Below, in pieces: positions 1 through 11,881 of a stretch of DNA of 64,000 nucleotides. This stretch comes from Vitellaria paradoxa (Eukaryota; Streptophyta; Magnoliopsida; Ericales; Sapotaceae), in contig CM034233.1 of assembly GCA_019916065.1 (NCBI GenBank), positions 16,471,009 through 16,535,008 on the forward strand, written 5' to 3'. Numbering within the stretch: position 1 is the stretch's first letter; each line of letters begins with the position of its first letter. The notes beneath the pieces were generated by a model. That model did not search any database, had not been told where the DNA came from, and saw only the letters and a program-made list of their open reading frames with translations. Position numbers and translations under genes: made by a program.

Positions 1-380
1 GCGATAAATTTTGCTGCCGAACAGTGACGTATACTGTTCGGCAAAATGATACGCTGCCGGATATTACGACTCTGCTGTCTGCTAATATAAGCGAGATTCA
101 GAGATACAACCAATTGCTGACCAGGAATCCTGAGCATATTGAAGTGGGTTGGGTGTTATTCGTGCCCATGGAGGAGAATAGAATACAGGGCCCAAAGAAG
201 AGTGAGTAGAGGAAGTTACCACCGATAATAATGAATGTGATCTTTTGATAATTCTTATTTGTTTACTGTTTAATTCGGTTTATGTTATGAGAAAAATCAA
301 GGAGGATTCATATATTAGAAAATTGCAATGGGATTTGAGCAATTACTCCAACTATGTAACTGCATCTTGTTGTTTACTTA

Positions 381-527
381 GGGCTCGTTTGAAGCCTAAA
401 AAAAAATAAAAAAATTTCAAAAGTTTTTAAATCTCTCCAATCACATTTTACAACTTATCATTTTTTACATCACATCAAACTTATCTTTTGATTTTTTTTT
501 ATTTCTTTTGAGACTCCAAACACCCCC
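381..527. mobile_element. Small MITE-like insertion in pseudogene intron
   Basis: This block is missing from the matching intron of the intact gene. Its ends are weak inverted repeats (GGGCTCGTTTG... and ...CTCCAAACACCCC). It is flanked by TTACTTA on the left and TTATTTA on the right, which differ at one base in seven. This fits a decayed hAT-like MITE. About 50 further bases to its left are also absent from the intact copy, so the exact boundary is uncertain. Confidence 0.4.
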
Positions 528-1085
528 TTATTTACACATGTATGTTGATTGTGGTTTTATGAGATTGATATTGCTCTTGGACCCCACTTTATTTAATTAC
601 TTCTTTTGTTTAAGCTCAGAATTTGTGGCTTGATGTTCTGAAAATTTGTTTTGGCCATCCATTTCCTTTATTAAAACTAGCTGGATCCAATTCTTGCTCG
701 TTGTCAAGTGAGGAAGAATCACCGCACTAATTGATATTACCAAAAACAAGGGTAAACATTTAACGCGCTTATATTTTACCACCAATTTTACCTTAAGATT
801 TTACTTACAGTTGTATCATTTCACTTAAAATTGTTCCAATTCTAATTTTGTTTCTCCTAATTTTTTTTGGAGATAGAATCGCGTGACAGAATTTTTAATA
901 GAATTGGAGGGAGATACAACATTGAAACTAGATTAATTAAACATAGAAGAACTAGCACAATCGAAAATATAGGTTACGGAGTGTAATTGGTGATAAAGTA
1001 TGATGATGCTAAATTTATTTTACCCCAAAAAAAAAATAAAAAAAAAAGAAATGCACAAAGAAAACACAAAATTAAATAGCACACA

Positions 1086-1268
1086 TAGGAGTAGAAATGA
1101 GTCGAGTTTTAATTTATTCGAGCTCGATTTAAACATTTATATAGGTTCGAGTTTGAGTTTGAATCTAAACGAGTCACAAATTAAGATTAATTAGAGCTTG
1201 TTCTAATTACGAACCAAGCTCGAGTTGAGCTCAAACAGTTCACAAATAGCTGGATTCATTTTCACCTA
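1086..1268. mobile_element. hAT-like MITE, 183 bp
   Basis: This insertion is absent from the paralogous intron at about 4460. It is flanked by AGCACACA (1078-1085) and AGCACACG (1269-1276), an 8-bp target duplication with one difference. The ends are imperfect inverted repeats: TAGGAGTAGAAATGAGTC on the left and, in reverse complement, TAGGTGAAAATGAATCC on the right. The interior is rich in GAGCTCGAGTT-type words. The 8-bp duplication and the TAGG-type ends suggest a non-autonomous hAT element; the superfamily is inferred. Confidence 0.6.
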
Positions 1269-1340
1269 AGCACACGCACCCACTTGCGTCAACAAGATTT
1301 TGATTATATGAAAGAAAATAATTTCCCTAGTTACCTCTTC

Positions 1341-1378
<38 letters not shown>

Positions 1379-1410
1379 TTCTGTTAATCAAAACAAAAGG
1401 AGCACAATAA

Positions 1411-3273
1411 TTAACTTTAGATGTGTGTTTGGAGCGAGGATTTTGTGAGAAAAAAAAGTAAAAAATATGAAAGAAAAAGAGAAAAATATAAAATCTTATA
1501 CACATAATTTTCTTTACGTAGATTAAAAATAAAAAAATAAAAATATTTCTCAAGAAATTAATTTTTTAATTTCTTAAATTACATACTTTTTTATTTTTAT
1601 TTTTCATCACAAATCAAGGAGTGATTTTAAATCTCTATCCTTTTTTTTTTCCCTCTTAAAGTGTCTGTAACTCTGGCGATGAAATCTTATAATGGTTTAG
1701 ACTCTAAAAACAAGGTGGCACTTTAGCTAGCTGAACATGATCTCCATTCTGATTTTGTTATTGTTTGGATTTTAAATCACCAATTATTCTAAAATTTTAA
1801 GTTATTAATAAAAAAAGGGCACGGGCACATGTATTATTAAGCTAATTTAAACACTTCTTTATGTGCACCAATAAAAAATGGACAGAGTGCATAAAAATAA
1901 ACAACAAACAAGTAGACATGGAGAACCTTTTAGAATTAGACTTCTGATATCATGTTAAATTACTAACTTTTACAAAATTTAATCTTAAAGTTGTAGTTCG
2001 TATTCGTTACAATAAATTCCATCAAAATAAAAAATGTTTGTTCATACATATCTACATTGATTTGCAAGAATATAGAAAAGTTTGGGGAATATAATTGCTT
2101 GTCCCATGTATTATGGTATAATAGTTTTTGGAAGATTCTAGAGCATATTATAAGATCGCTGGATAAGTTGCTGGTAAGGTTACTAGTTGTCATTAAAAAG
2201 TCTAAAAAAAATATCTAAATAATCTGGTGCTTACTGGGAAGCTCGCTGAGTATCACTAGAAAAGTCATTGGTAAATATAGGGGCTATGCAGAGGGCTAGA
2301 ATTTTGCTAGGAAGATCGATCAAACAAGTTGTATGAAATTAGTTTTTACATGGCTTTTTAATAGCGTTCAAGTGGGTTTTAGTAAGGAACTATGTTGTAC
2401 ATAATTAGAGAATTTGTATTAGGTTTTCTAGGGTTTGTAAGAGAAAAAAAAAAAAAAGAGTAAGGTGAGAAGAGTTTTTTTTTTTTAAGAATTTCATTAT
2501 ATGGTAATTCTTACTTTATAAGTTTTTAATAGATAAATACTAGATATACCGTACTCGTAAACGTAGACAATTGTTAAATTAAATAAAAATTTTACTTTGT
2601 GTATGCTTTTCAATTCGCTTATTACTAGAATTAATCTGAATCCTATACAACACTTCAACTATTGTCTTGAGGGTTCAATGGCTAACCAGGATGTTAATGG
2701 TTCGTGTTAGCAGTTAATAGTAAGAATACAAATTTGATATGCTTGAAAAAGTATTCAATGGCTAACCAGGCTAAGTAAACAAAAAGAGTCCCATTTCCTT
2801 CTCATAAAAGGTCTATAGAACCTGCCACGGCAGTTGGCAGACGGAAAATGCAAAGTCATGAATAAAAAAAAAAAAAAAATATATTGGTGATAGTTGAGGC
2901 AGCTTACGATTTCCGAAATTTAGCCATAAAATTCCTGTCACCGACAACGACGTGCTCAATTCTTGGGCAACCACAGACAATATATATTGCCTAGAAACTT
3001 GTAATCATCGACAAAAATACCTCAATGTATGCAACTACGATGAAATTTAATATAGTTCTACAATTGACAGAGGATTTGTTTGGTCCGAAATGACAAAAAG
3101 CTAGGACTTTCTCATCTTAATTTCTTCGTTAATACCCACATTATATCCGGCAGTTTTCCATATGATAGTCGGTTCAATCTGGATCGATCACCTTTGTAAA
3201 GGAAAAAAAAGGAAGTACCTTTCAAAATTGATCAATTCCATTTCTTCCGCTTTCTTTTTCCCGACGACACACA
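1411..3273. other. Spacer and promoter side of the LysM kinase gene
   Basis: AT-rich DNA with poly-A and poly-T runs and no convincing coding exon. The segment just before 3274 must hold the promoter and 5' UTR of the receptor kinase, but I could not pick one TATA box with confidence. Confidence 0.5.
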
Positions 3274-6200
3274 ATGCCCGCATCCATGGCTCCAAAAACT
3301 CTCCTTGCCCTTCTCCTCCTACCTCTCCTGACAATTCCATTTGTAAGAACTTTTGCAGCAACTGATGTGTACCCTTTTGCTTGCTCCGAGCTCAACAAGA
3401 CGTGCACTTCTTTCCTCTACCAACACAACGGTCTCCAGAGAGAACAAATTGCAGTTTACTACTCTGTGAACGCATCAGAAATCAACCCAATCGACCGCCG
3501 CTCCCAACACGACTACCTAGTAAAAGTGCCCTGCTCTTGTGGTAAGGTCAACACCACAGCTGGGTTCATCGTCGACTACTTCTACACTACGTTCTATAAA
3601 GTGCAAGAAGGCGACATATTCGCAAATGTCTCCAGTCAGATCTACAGCGGGCAAGCTTGGGAGGTTGGGGGAGAAGATGGGTTTTACAAGGCGGGAAGAA
3701 CGGTTCCAGTGTACCTTTTGTGTGGGTGTGTGGAGGAAAGTGAGCCCGGGGTTATGGTGACGTATACTGTTCAGCAAAATGACACGCTGGGGGATATTGC
3801 TACTCTGCTGTCTGCTGATATAAGCGAGATTCAGAGATACAACCAATTGCTGACCAGGAATCCTGAGCATATTGAAGTGGGTTGGGTGTTGTTTGTGCCC
3901 ATGGGGAAGGATAGAATTCAACGCCCAAAGACAAGTGAGTAGAGGAACTTACCAAATGAATGCGATCTTCAGATAATTCTTCATTTGTTTACTGTTTAAT
4001 TTGGTTTATGTTAGAGAAAAATCAAGAAGGATTCATTTATTAGAAAATTGCAAATATGTTGATTGTGGTTACCGGTTTATGAGATTAATATTGTTCTTGG
4101 ACACCACCTTATTTGATTACTTCTTTTGTTCCATGTTCAGAATTTGCGGTTTGATGTTTTGGCCCTTAAATACATTAAATACATATAACACTTTTGTATT
4201 TTACCACCAATTTTTAACTTTCGGATTTTTATTTATAATTGTATCACTTTGCCTAAATTTGTTCTAATTCAATTTTATTTCTCACTCACGTAAAAGAATT
4301 TTTAATTAAATTAGAGGAAGATGCTGCATTTAAATTAGCTTAAATAAACATGAAAAGTAATACAATTGAAATTATAGGTTACGGTGTAAGATTGATAATA
4401 AAGTACGAGAATTCTAAGTGTATTTTACCCAAAGAAAAGGAATTACATGGAGAGAGCACAATAATAGCACAAGTCAACCAGATTTTGATAATTTGGTGGA
4501 AAATAACTTCCCTAATTACCTTTTTTTTTCCCCTGTTAATCAGAACAAAAGCAGCGCAACTGCGTGATAATAGTCGGCATACTATCAGCTATCACGTTAC
4601 TTTCAATATGCGCGTTGGTTATAATCCTTCTCAGGCGAAAGAAAAATGAAAGAAACGTCAAGAAATATCCAAAAGTGCTTTCGAAAAGCTTGAGCAGTGC
4701 TAACAAATTGTTCTCCTTGCAGAGCCAACTGTACCTTGATAACGAGAAAATCGAAGGTTAGATAAGCCAAATCCCAGAAAACAAAGAATTCATTGCTATA
4801 TTGTTTGTCCTTTCATGGAGAGAGAGAGAGAGAGAGAACATTAACCCATTCAAAGTATAATTTCACGTGTACACAGATGTCACAGCTTTTGAATCCGAAA
4901 GACCAGTAATATTTAGTCTCGAGGAGATTGCAGAGGCAACAAACGACTTCGATGAAGCAAGGAAAATTGGACGGGGTGGTTATGGTAGTGTGTATTTTGG
5001 GGTAATTGGAGAACAGGTATGGTAGGTTTCTTTCAAGTTTTCTGCTTAATTATTTCCTTCATCTTGCACTTTTTTTCGTAAGTTTTAAGTCAGAACTGCC
5101 CTGTTGGTTTTCAGGAGGTTGCCATTAAGAAGATGAGAGCTAACAAGTCCAAGGAGTTCTTTGCAGAGGTCAAGGTCTTGTGCAAGATACATCACGTTAA
5201 TGTGGTAAGGAAGGAATATATCAGCCTTGCAAAATGATATATCTATATATAAACAATGTAACTTTGACAAGGTTTGAGCATTTTTTACCAATCAAGTTTA
5301 CCTTATAGGTGGAGTTGTTGGGGTATGCCAGTGGTGATGACCACCTCTACTTGGTTTATGAGTACATTCAAAATGGATCTCTCAGTGATCATTTGCATGA
5401 TCCCTTACTCAAGGGTATTCTTCAAACATATATCCACGTACTCCTAGATTTGAAGTTACTCCCGTGCTATGGAAATATGATAAATATCAACAGGAGTATC
5501 AAAGGATGATTATTCACAAACCTAGTGTATTGGAAAACAGGTTACCAGCCTCTTTCCTGGCCAGCAAGAGCACAGATCGCGCTAGATGCTGCAAAAGGCA
5601 TTGAATATATTCATGATCACACAAAATTCAGGTACGTTCACCGAGACATAAAGACAAGCAACATCCTGCTTGATGATGCGCTCAAAGCAAAGGTACGTAT
5701 ATATTACGTGCTCTGCTTAATTATTCTTGAATTGACTCCTACTTCAGAAATAAGAACACTGGGAGCTAATATTTTTGTCACGTTGATGTTATACGTATAA
5801 TTTGATCCATTTTTGTAGGTTGCAGATTTTGGGTTAGCAAAACTTGTTGGAAGGACAAATGAAGATGATTTAATTGCAACCCGCTTGGTTGGAACACCGG
5901 GATACCTTCCTCCTGAGTAAGATCTATTCACCCCACATCCCCCCAAAAAAAGGAAATTGCTCCCAAGATGAGCTCTCCTTTATTATTATACTATACATTT
6001 TCTTCAATATTTAGATTATGTTTGGTTGCCAATAAAAACAGGAATAAGAATGGGAATAAAATCTCAACTTTTGATAATTCAAGAATTAGAATGAGAATTA
6101 CTTTTGCTATAATTTGGTATGTTTAGATACTTTTGAGAATGAAACAAGAGTATGATTTAAAAGACTAAACTACCCTTTTCTTCTGAAAATGCATTAAACT

Positions 6201-6882
6201 AATGAGGCCAATTTTATCAATCCATACTTTACAAAGAGTTTCATCTTTGGTGTATATTGGACTCTGGAAATATTAGTCCAAGTTGCTTGATTAAATATCA
6301 ATAAAACATGAGAATTTCATAGTCAATAAGAATTCCTATTCCGATTCTTGAATCCAATGTCCAACAAAATTGTTATTTTCTTTGGATACTGCTCCATGTC
6401 ACATAGAGTGTAAAATTTTGGCCTTCTCATAAAAAAAAAATCCTGATTTCATCTTAGATAGTTCCATAACCCAACCATTGCTGATGTGTCGTGGTAAATA
6501 TTTTTATCCCTTGCCTAGTGAAATGTAATTTGACATTCTTCTTAAAATGATAAACAGATCGGTGAAGCAGCTGCAAGTGACAAGTAAAACAGACGTGTTT
6601 GCATTTGGAGTGGTTCTGGCGGAACTCATAACCGGTCAACGTGCACTCATCCGTGACAATAAGGAGCCCAACAGAATGAAGTCACTCATCACAATTGTAA
6701 GCCAATTCGTGTTTACTAAAACAAATTATGAGAGTGTTTGGTTGGTCAAAACTAATCAAAACTCACGAATTTTTATTAATTTTTTATGCTTTCTTCTAAT
6801 TAAATTTTACTATATATCACTTTTAAATTAAATCTTTATACTTTTACTGTATTTTTTGGCCAAACTTTTATCAACTAAACAC

Positions 6883-6928
<46 letters not shown>

Positions 6929-7648
6929 CCAAGTTTAATACGGAAAATTATATGACTCGTTATACTGAAGATAATTCACCCGTTTACATAAATTTATACA
7001 TACATGTTGATAAGAAAATATGTCAAATATTTAAAATTGTTCTTGCAGAAACAATTTTCGTATTACTAGATTCTTTCTTGAACTAGCTAAATATATATAA
7101 CTGCAGCACCAATTAATCCACGTTCGCCGTAATCCAGCTAATTATATATGTTTCATTAATTCCAAAACACTATCAGATTAGCAAGGTGTTCCAACATAAA
7201 GACTCGGAGGCTGCATTCAGTGCATTGGAATCCATTATAGATGGCAATCTTAGAGGCTGCTACCCTTTGGAGGAAGTATACAAGGTTGTCTCTCATTTTG
7301 GATAAATAATAATAATAATAATCAATAATAATAATAACTATTATTATTGTCTCTGGAAAACTTAAAAGGGTTCATGGCGAAGAAGACAAATTCTAAGCTT
7401 CTACTTCCTTTTAGCCCCATATTGATGAACCGAGATATTTCTTTGTCTCATCTCATATGGAATCTGATCTCTCACTCTTGCAGATGGCAGAACTTGCAGA
7501 CTGGTGTCTAAGTGAAGAACCGGGCGACAGACCAGAGATGAGAGAGACAGTTGTGACATTGTCTCAAATTGTGATGTCCTCGGCGGAGTGGGAAGCATCA
7601 CTGGGAGGGGATAGCCATGTTTTCAGTGGACTTTCAAACGGACGATGA
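3274..7648 (+). CDS. LysM domain receptor-like kinase (LYK3-like), 10 exons
   Basis: Plasma-membrane receptor kinase of the family that senses chitin-type oligosaccharides. Exons: 3274-3934, 4544-4756, 4877-5016, 5115-5204, 5309-5414, 5541-5692, 5819-5916, 6558-6696, 7177-7284, 7484-7648. All introns are GT-AG and the phases join to 623 aa. Residues 1-28 look like a signal peptide; a second in-frame ATG lies 12 bases downstream. The ectodomain has CSC and CGC cysteine motifs and a clear C-terminal LysM (about 162-210). The transmembrane helix is about 228-250, followed by RRKK. The kinase has a glycine loop [12 protein letters not shown], Lys343, Glu356, HRD Asp439 and DFG Asp457, so it should be active and of the RD class. 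The tail FSGLSNGR resembles that of Arabidopsis LYK3 (At1g51940) from memory. Family membership is near certain; the exact orthologue and ligand are not shown by the sequence. A decayed partial copy lies upstream. Confidence 0.95.
4820..4840 (+). repeat. (GA)n microsatellite in intron 2 of the LysM kinase
   Basis: A short perfect GA run lies between the transmembrane exon and the first kinase exon. Confidence 0.85.
6885..6926. repeat. (AT)n microsatellite in intron 8 of the LysM kinase
   Basis: A run of about 20 TA dinucleotides in the intron between exons 8 and 9. It is likely to be polymorphic in length. Confidence 0.9.
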
Positions 7649-8246
7649 TTTTTTTTGGTTATTTTTTCTTTAATATATATATACTAGTAATTGTTTGTAC
7701 TTAAAAACACAAAAATATAATTTATCGTGTGAATAATTCAAATTTAAATTTATGAAATAAATTTACATAAAAAATTGTAAAAATAACTTATAAAAATAAA
7801 AATTATTAATCAAAAGAAATAAAGGTATAAAATTTTATTATTTATTACAATTATTATCATATTTTTATAAATATTTAATAAGTGATGACGTGATAAAATT
7901 TTATTGATGACTGGGATAAATATTAAATTAAAAGATATATTTTATTATATAAATAAGTGATAACGTGATAAAATTTTAATGATCATTGAAAAAAAGTTTT
8001 AAATTAAAGATGTGTTTATTATATAGATATATTTATTTTTTCAGCAAGAGAGAAAAAACAGAGAAAAAAATAGAGGTGCTGGTGTGATTGATTTCACTGT
8101 CTGTAGTGCAAAGGTTGATGATAATTATTATATTCGTCATCCGTATACTTCATATTCAAGGGCTGTTAAGTAGATTTAGAACAAGGAAAAAAAATAAACA
8201 ATCGTAATTAATATTTAATGTCCCAAGACAATTCAATACTTGAATG

Positions 8247-8640
8247 TACCAAAATATATTGTTGATTATTTAATTAATTATGAAAATGCGGTAATAAATG
8301 ACAAGTTATTAATCGGTTTTCTTTTATTTCTAGAGCGTGTTTGGATTTTAAAAAATTATCAAAAATTTTAATTTTTATTAAATTTTTTTAACTAAATTAT
8401 CACTTATTACGTACTTTTAGACTAACTGTTGATTTTTTTTGACAAGTACCAAAATATATTGTTGATTATTTAATTAATTATGGAAATGCAGTGGTAATTG
8501 ACAAGTCATTAACTTGTTTTTTTTTTTTAATTTCTAGAGCGTGTTTGGATTTTAATAGAATTTAGTTTTTATTAATTTTTTTAACCAAATTATCAACTGT
8601 TACGTACTTTTACGCTAACTTTTGATTTTTTTGGCAAACC
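8247..8640. repeat. 200-bp tandem duplication
   Basis: Two head-to-tail copies start at 8247 and 8447, each with TACCAAAATATATTGTTGA. Both contain TCTAGAGCGTGTTTGGATTTTA and end near a GATTTTTTT tract. The period is 200 bp with scattered differences. The rest of 7649-10807 is AT-rich. It has a smaller duplicated stretch near 8860-8970 and a (TTA)n tract near 9118-9152. I see no gene in it. Confidence 0.8.
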
Positions 8641-10807
8641 AAACACAAGACAGAGGAGGCTACAATGTCTTTTACACTTCATCGACTAAATTGTAAAGTA
8701 TCAACAGTAAAATTTTTTCTCTAAAGAATCATTTGTGAGATTTTATTTTAATTAAATTAAATTTAAAATTATTACATTATTTAAAAAAAAATTCTGACTG
8801 TTAAACTTCATACTTCAACTGTTGAAATATAAACTCCCTCTATCCCACGAAACACCACCCAACTTTTTTTCTTCTTAGTTTGACTTTAATATCTGTTATT
8901 AATATGAAACACCACCTTACTTTTTTCTTGTTAGTTTGATTTTAATATCTGTTATAATTTTAATATCTGTTATTGAAATGGTGGTGACGTGTTATTAATT
9001 TTCTTGAAATATGTATTAATTAAGCAGGTGAAATATTACTAATTAATAAACAAATTTGGAGAATAAATTTTCTCTTATAATTAATAAACATTAATTCTGA
9101 ATTGAATTTTTATTTTGTTATTATTATTATTACTATTATTATTATTATTATTTTGGGTTAGATCAAAGGATATTAGACAACATGTTTTGCATCTTACGCC
9201 AGACCAAATCAAATGTATATTTTGAGCAAAAGACAAGATTATTTTGGAGATGTTTGAAAGAAAAATTTATTCTTTAATAAAATATTTTGAAAATGTTTGA
9301 AACTTAAATATACATATAAGAATATTTTTAGAAATAATAAATGAGAGAAAAATAATATTTAAATATTCAACAATCCAAAGTCCTCTACAGTGTAAGTTTT
9401 GACTTTTTGGGCCGGATGCAACTCCTTTTTAAACCTTGTAAACGTGAGATTAGTCATAACACCTTTATTTTAGTTAATTAAGGGGTGTTTAGTTTATTAA
9501 AAAATATTAAAAATTTTAATTTTTATCATTTTTAATTAAAATTTATCACATATTATTTTTACGTCAATTTTTTATTTTTTTTAACAAACTAGACGACACC
9601 TTCTAAATATATATATAATATATTATATAATTTATATTCGCTTATAAGGTGAATTTTTTGTTTCTCTAACTAACTTAAACTTTTTGCTAATGCAATTTTA
9701 ATATTTATTGCTTTTCAAGGCTATGTATCTGTTAGTTGTACCCGCTGCGTGGTGGTATTATTATTGAAATCATGATTTTTTTTTTTTTTTTTTTGGCTGC
9801 TTGAGAAGTGCTGTCAATAAATTTTGTACCCTTGTCAAAAAATAAAAATAAAATCAAGTCAAACGAAATATATCCAATCTAAATATTAATCAAAAGTATA
9901 AAAATTAAAAAACTAAAAATACCGATGTAATAAATTAACAAAATAATAAAATCAATAATTTGATTTCATAATTTAAAGTGAGATTAATAAAAATATTTTT
10001 ATAATTATAAATTTAATCGGGATATGTTGGTGAGTTTTATATAAGTTTTCCATTTTATCCACCCTATTGCCATTCATTTCGTTTAGAAATATTTTGACAG
10101 GGTAGCTTCTGAGCGAGGCAATTATTAGATTCCTTTTGTCCTGCTTTGGTGATCGAGGGAATTAGAGGCATCTGGTAGAGTGTACCTGACCAAACAAGTT
10201 TATCCGAACGACTATACTGATAACCTAAATTGACTAAGCAATATGGATCTCGGTCGAGATTGAATGACCATTGCATTAAAGAGAAGATTGCTTACATTAC
10301 AATCACGTGTATAACCATCTTCTATATTTCGTGATATGTGCTTATAAAAGCGTTATCTACTGCTTAACGGTTTTAATAACTAATTAAGAAAATCGATATT
10401 GAGATCTACAATACAAGTAGCATAATCTGATTAGAGAGAAGCACGATTGTGTGAAACTCATGTTCATCTTGCACCTACAGGTCCCACACTTCTATGTATA
10501 TTGCCATTTCACAAGTATATAGGTACACACAGTCTTGTCTTATTGAAATTTTGTCAAAATATTTGCTCAACTTTCTTGCTAACGTAAGTATCAAAAACTT
10601 TTTGGCAGGCACCACACCGATATATTAGATAGCTTTCTGAACTTAAATTGGACTCTTGGAGGATACAAAATAACTAAGTTATCATATTTATTATTGAGAT
10701 TGATTTGACTTTATAGTAAGGAATTAAGTTTAATTAATCTGATAAATAAAATTTTGTATTTGTTTGAATTCATGGAATAAATTAAAATTATTATGTTTGG
10801 ATTTTTA
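8641..10807. other. AT-rich spacer without recognised genes
   Basis: No exon with splice signals or a known motif was found. A 70-codon open frame on the minus strand at 10064-10276 resembles nothing I know and lies in slightly less AT-rich DNA. It may be a relic of a mobile element. Confidence 0.4.
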
Positions 10808-11295
10808 GGTAGCGTTTGGAGTAGTAAAAAATAAGATAAATTGAGATAAAATGTGGTTTTAGGTTAATTTTAGCGTTTGATATTTTTTTTTTCCAAACTA
10901 CAGTTTTTAGAGATGAACAGTAGCAAATCATTAGAACGATTTTCCAAATTCGTTTTAACGGATTCAAAAAGTTTTTTTGAAAATGCACAGTGCCAACACC
11001 GTTAGAAATGTTTTCTAAATCTGTTTTAATTAATTAAAAAAAATTCATATAAAATAGCGACAATTGTATTCGTTTGAAAGTTTTTGATTCGAAGAATATG
11101 ATTGTCAAAAAAAAATTACGCACTTGATTAACCTCTTTCCGGATTTTTTATTTTTTTTAGTAAAATATTGAAATTTCTTTAAATTAGTAAAGGTGAGAAA
11201 AATATAAATGTGTAATAGAGAGTTTTAGTGATTTATAGAGATTGTTAAAGATTTACGTTATTATTATTATTTTTTGTTGGCACTCCAAACAAACC
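10808..11295. mobile_element. PIF/Harbinger-like MITE, 488 bp
   Basis: The element is bounded by TTA on both sides (10805-10807 and 11296-11298). Its ends are inverted repeats: GGTAGCGTTTGGAGT on the left and, in reverse complement, GGTTTGTTTGGAGTGCC on the right. The interior is AT-rich and non-coding. The TTA duplication and the GTTTGG-type terminus are what PIF/Harbinger (Tourist-like) MITEs show. Confidence 0.7.
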
Positions 11296-11867
11296 TTAGA
11301 AGTATTGAACTGATTCAAATTTGATCCTATTATAAATGGAGTATTATAAGGTATAATTGTAAACTCGTCTTATTACTTGAATGGCTGAAAAATATAATAA
11401 ATTTTTATCAAATTTTATCACTTTAAATGATAAAAACATCTTAAAATTCAGGTCATGAAATAAAATTAAATCTAACTCATCAATTTCTCATTTAATTCCA
11501 AACGTAAAGATTGACAAGAATTTCTACTAAATAAAATAAAACCTTATTTATTTCAAGCTTCCAAACACCGTGTGGAGCGAATTTTATGTAAATTTGACCT
11601 TCCCAGATCCGAAAGGCTAATGCCCGTTTTTAGTTGTACTCTACTGTGACAGAAGCCAGATATATTCTGGCAGTAGCAACACGTAAAATGTTCATAAAAA
11701 TCAATCGGAGGTGGTTCCACTTCGAAGTCGAATCGTGACTACATATTACTCCAAAAGCTAAAATCTCCAGATAATAACCCTCCCATCTCATCTATTTTAC
11801 GCTTATACCATCAGATCGCCTCCATCTCCGCCGAGGCTGGCCTGATCTCCGATCTCGCGATCGGAGT

Positions 11868-11876
11868 AAACCCTAG
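11868..11876 (+). promoter_or_regulatory. Telo-box in the AP-1 mu 5' leader
   Basis: AAACCCTAG lies five bases before the start codon. AAACCCTA telo-boxes are common near the starts of plant housekeeping genes. Function here is inferred. Confidence 0.4.
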
Positions 11877-11881
11877 GATTA

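Larger units (their letters stand above)
24..1410 (+). pseudogene. Truncated LysM receptor-kinase copy (end of exon 1 plus intron 1)
   Basis: This is a broken second copy of the receptor-kinase gene that starts at 3274. Positions 24-209 encode the last LysM motif (YTVRQNDTL ... [15 protein letters not shown]) and match 3757-3942 almost base for base. The following non-coding DNA matches intron 1 of the complete gene in blocks up to about 1410. Upstream of 24 the similarity stops: the codons before GTG ACG TAT do not match the intact gene. So no signal peptide or first LysM region remains next to this piece. At the far end the intron-1 acceptor reads TCAAAAC where the intact gene has TCAGAAC (4541-4547). 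The transmembrane exon and the kinase exons do not follow. Two insertions interrupt the copy, at 381-527 and 1086-1268. It cannot encode a receptor. It probably arose by partial tandem duplication; its original 5' part may lie outside the window or be lost. Confidence 0.88.

Noticed and set aside
3517..3921. 134-codon minus-strand frame within LysM kinase exon 1
   Set aside because: It lies antisense to a well supported coding exon and shows no motif.
10064..10276. 70-codon minus-strand frame as a gene
   Set aside because: No family resemblance, no supporting exons nearby, and it is flanked by AT-rich repeats. I left it as an unexplained stretch.
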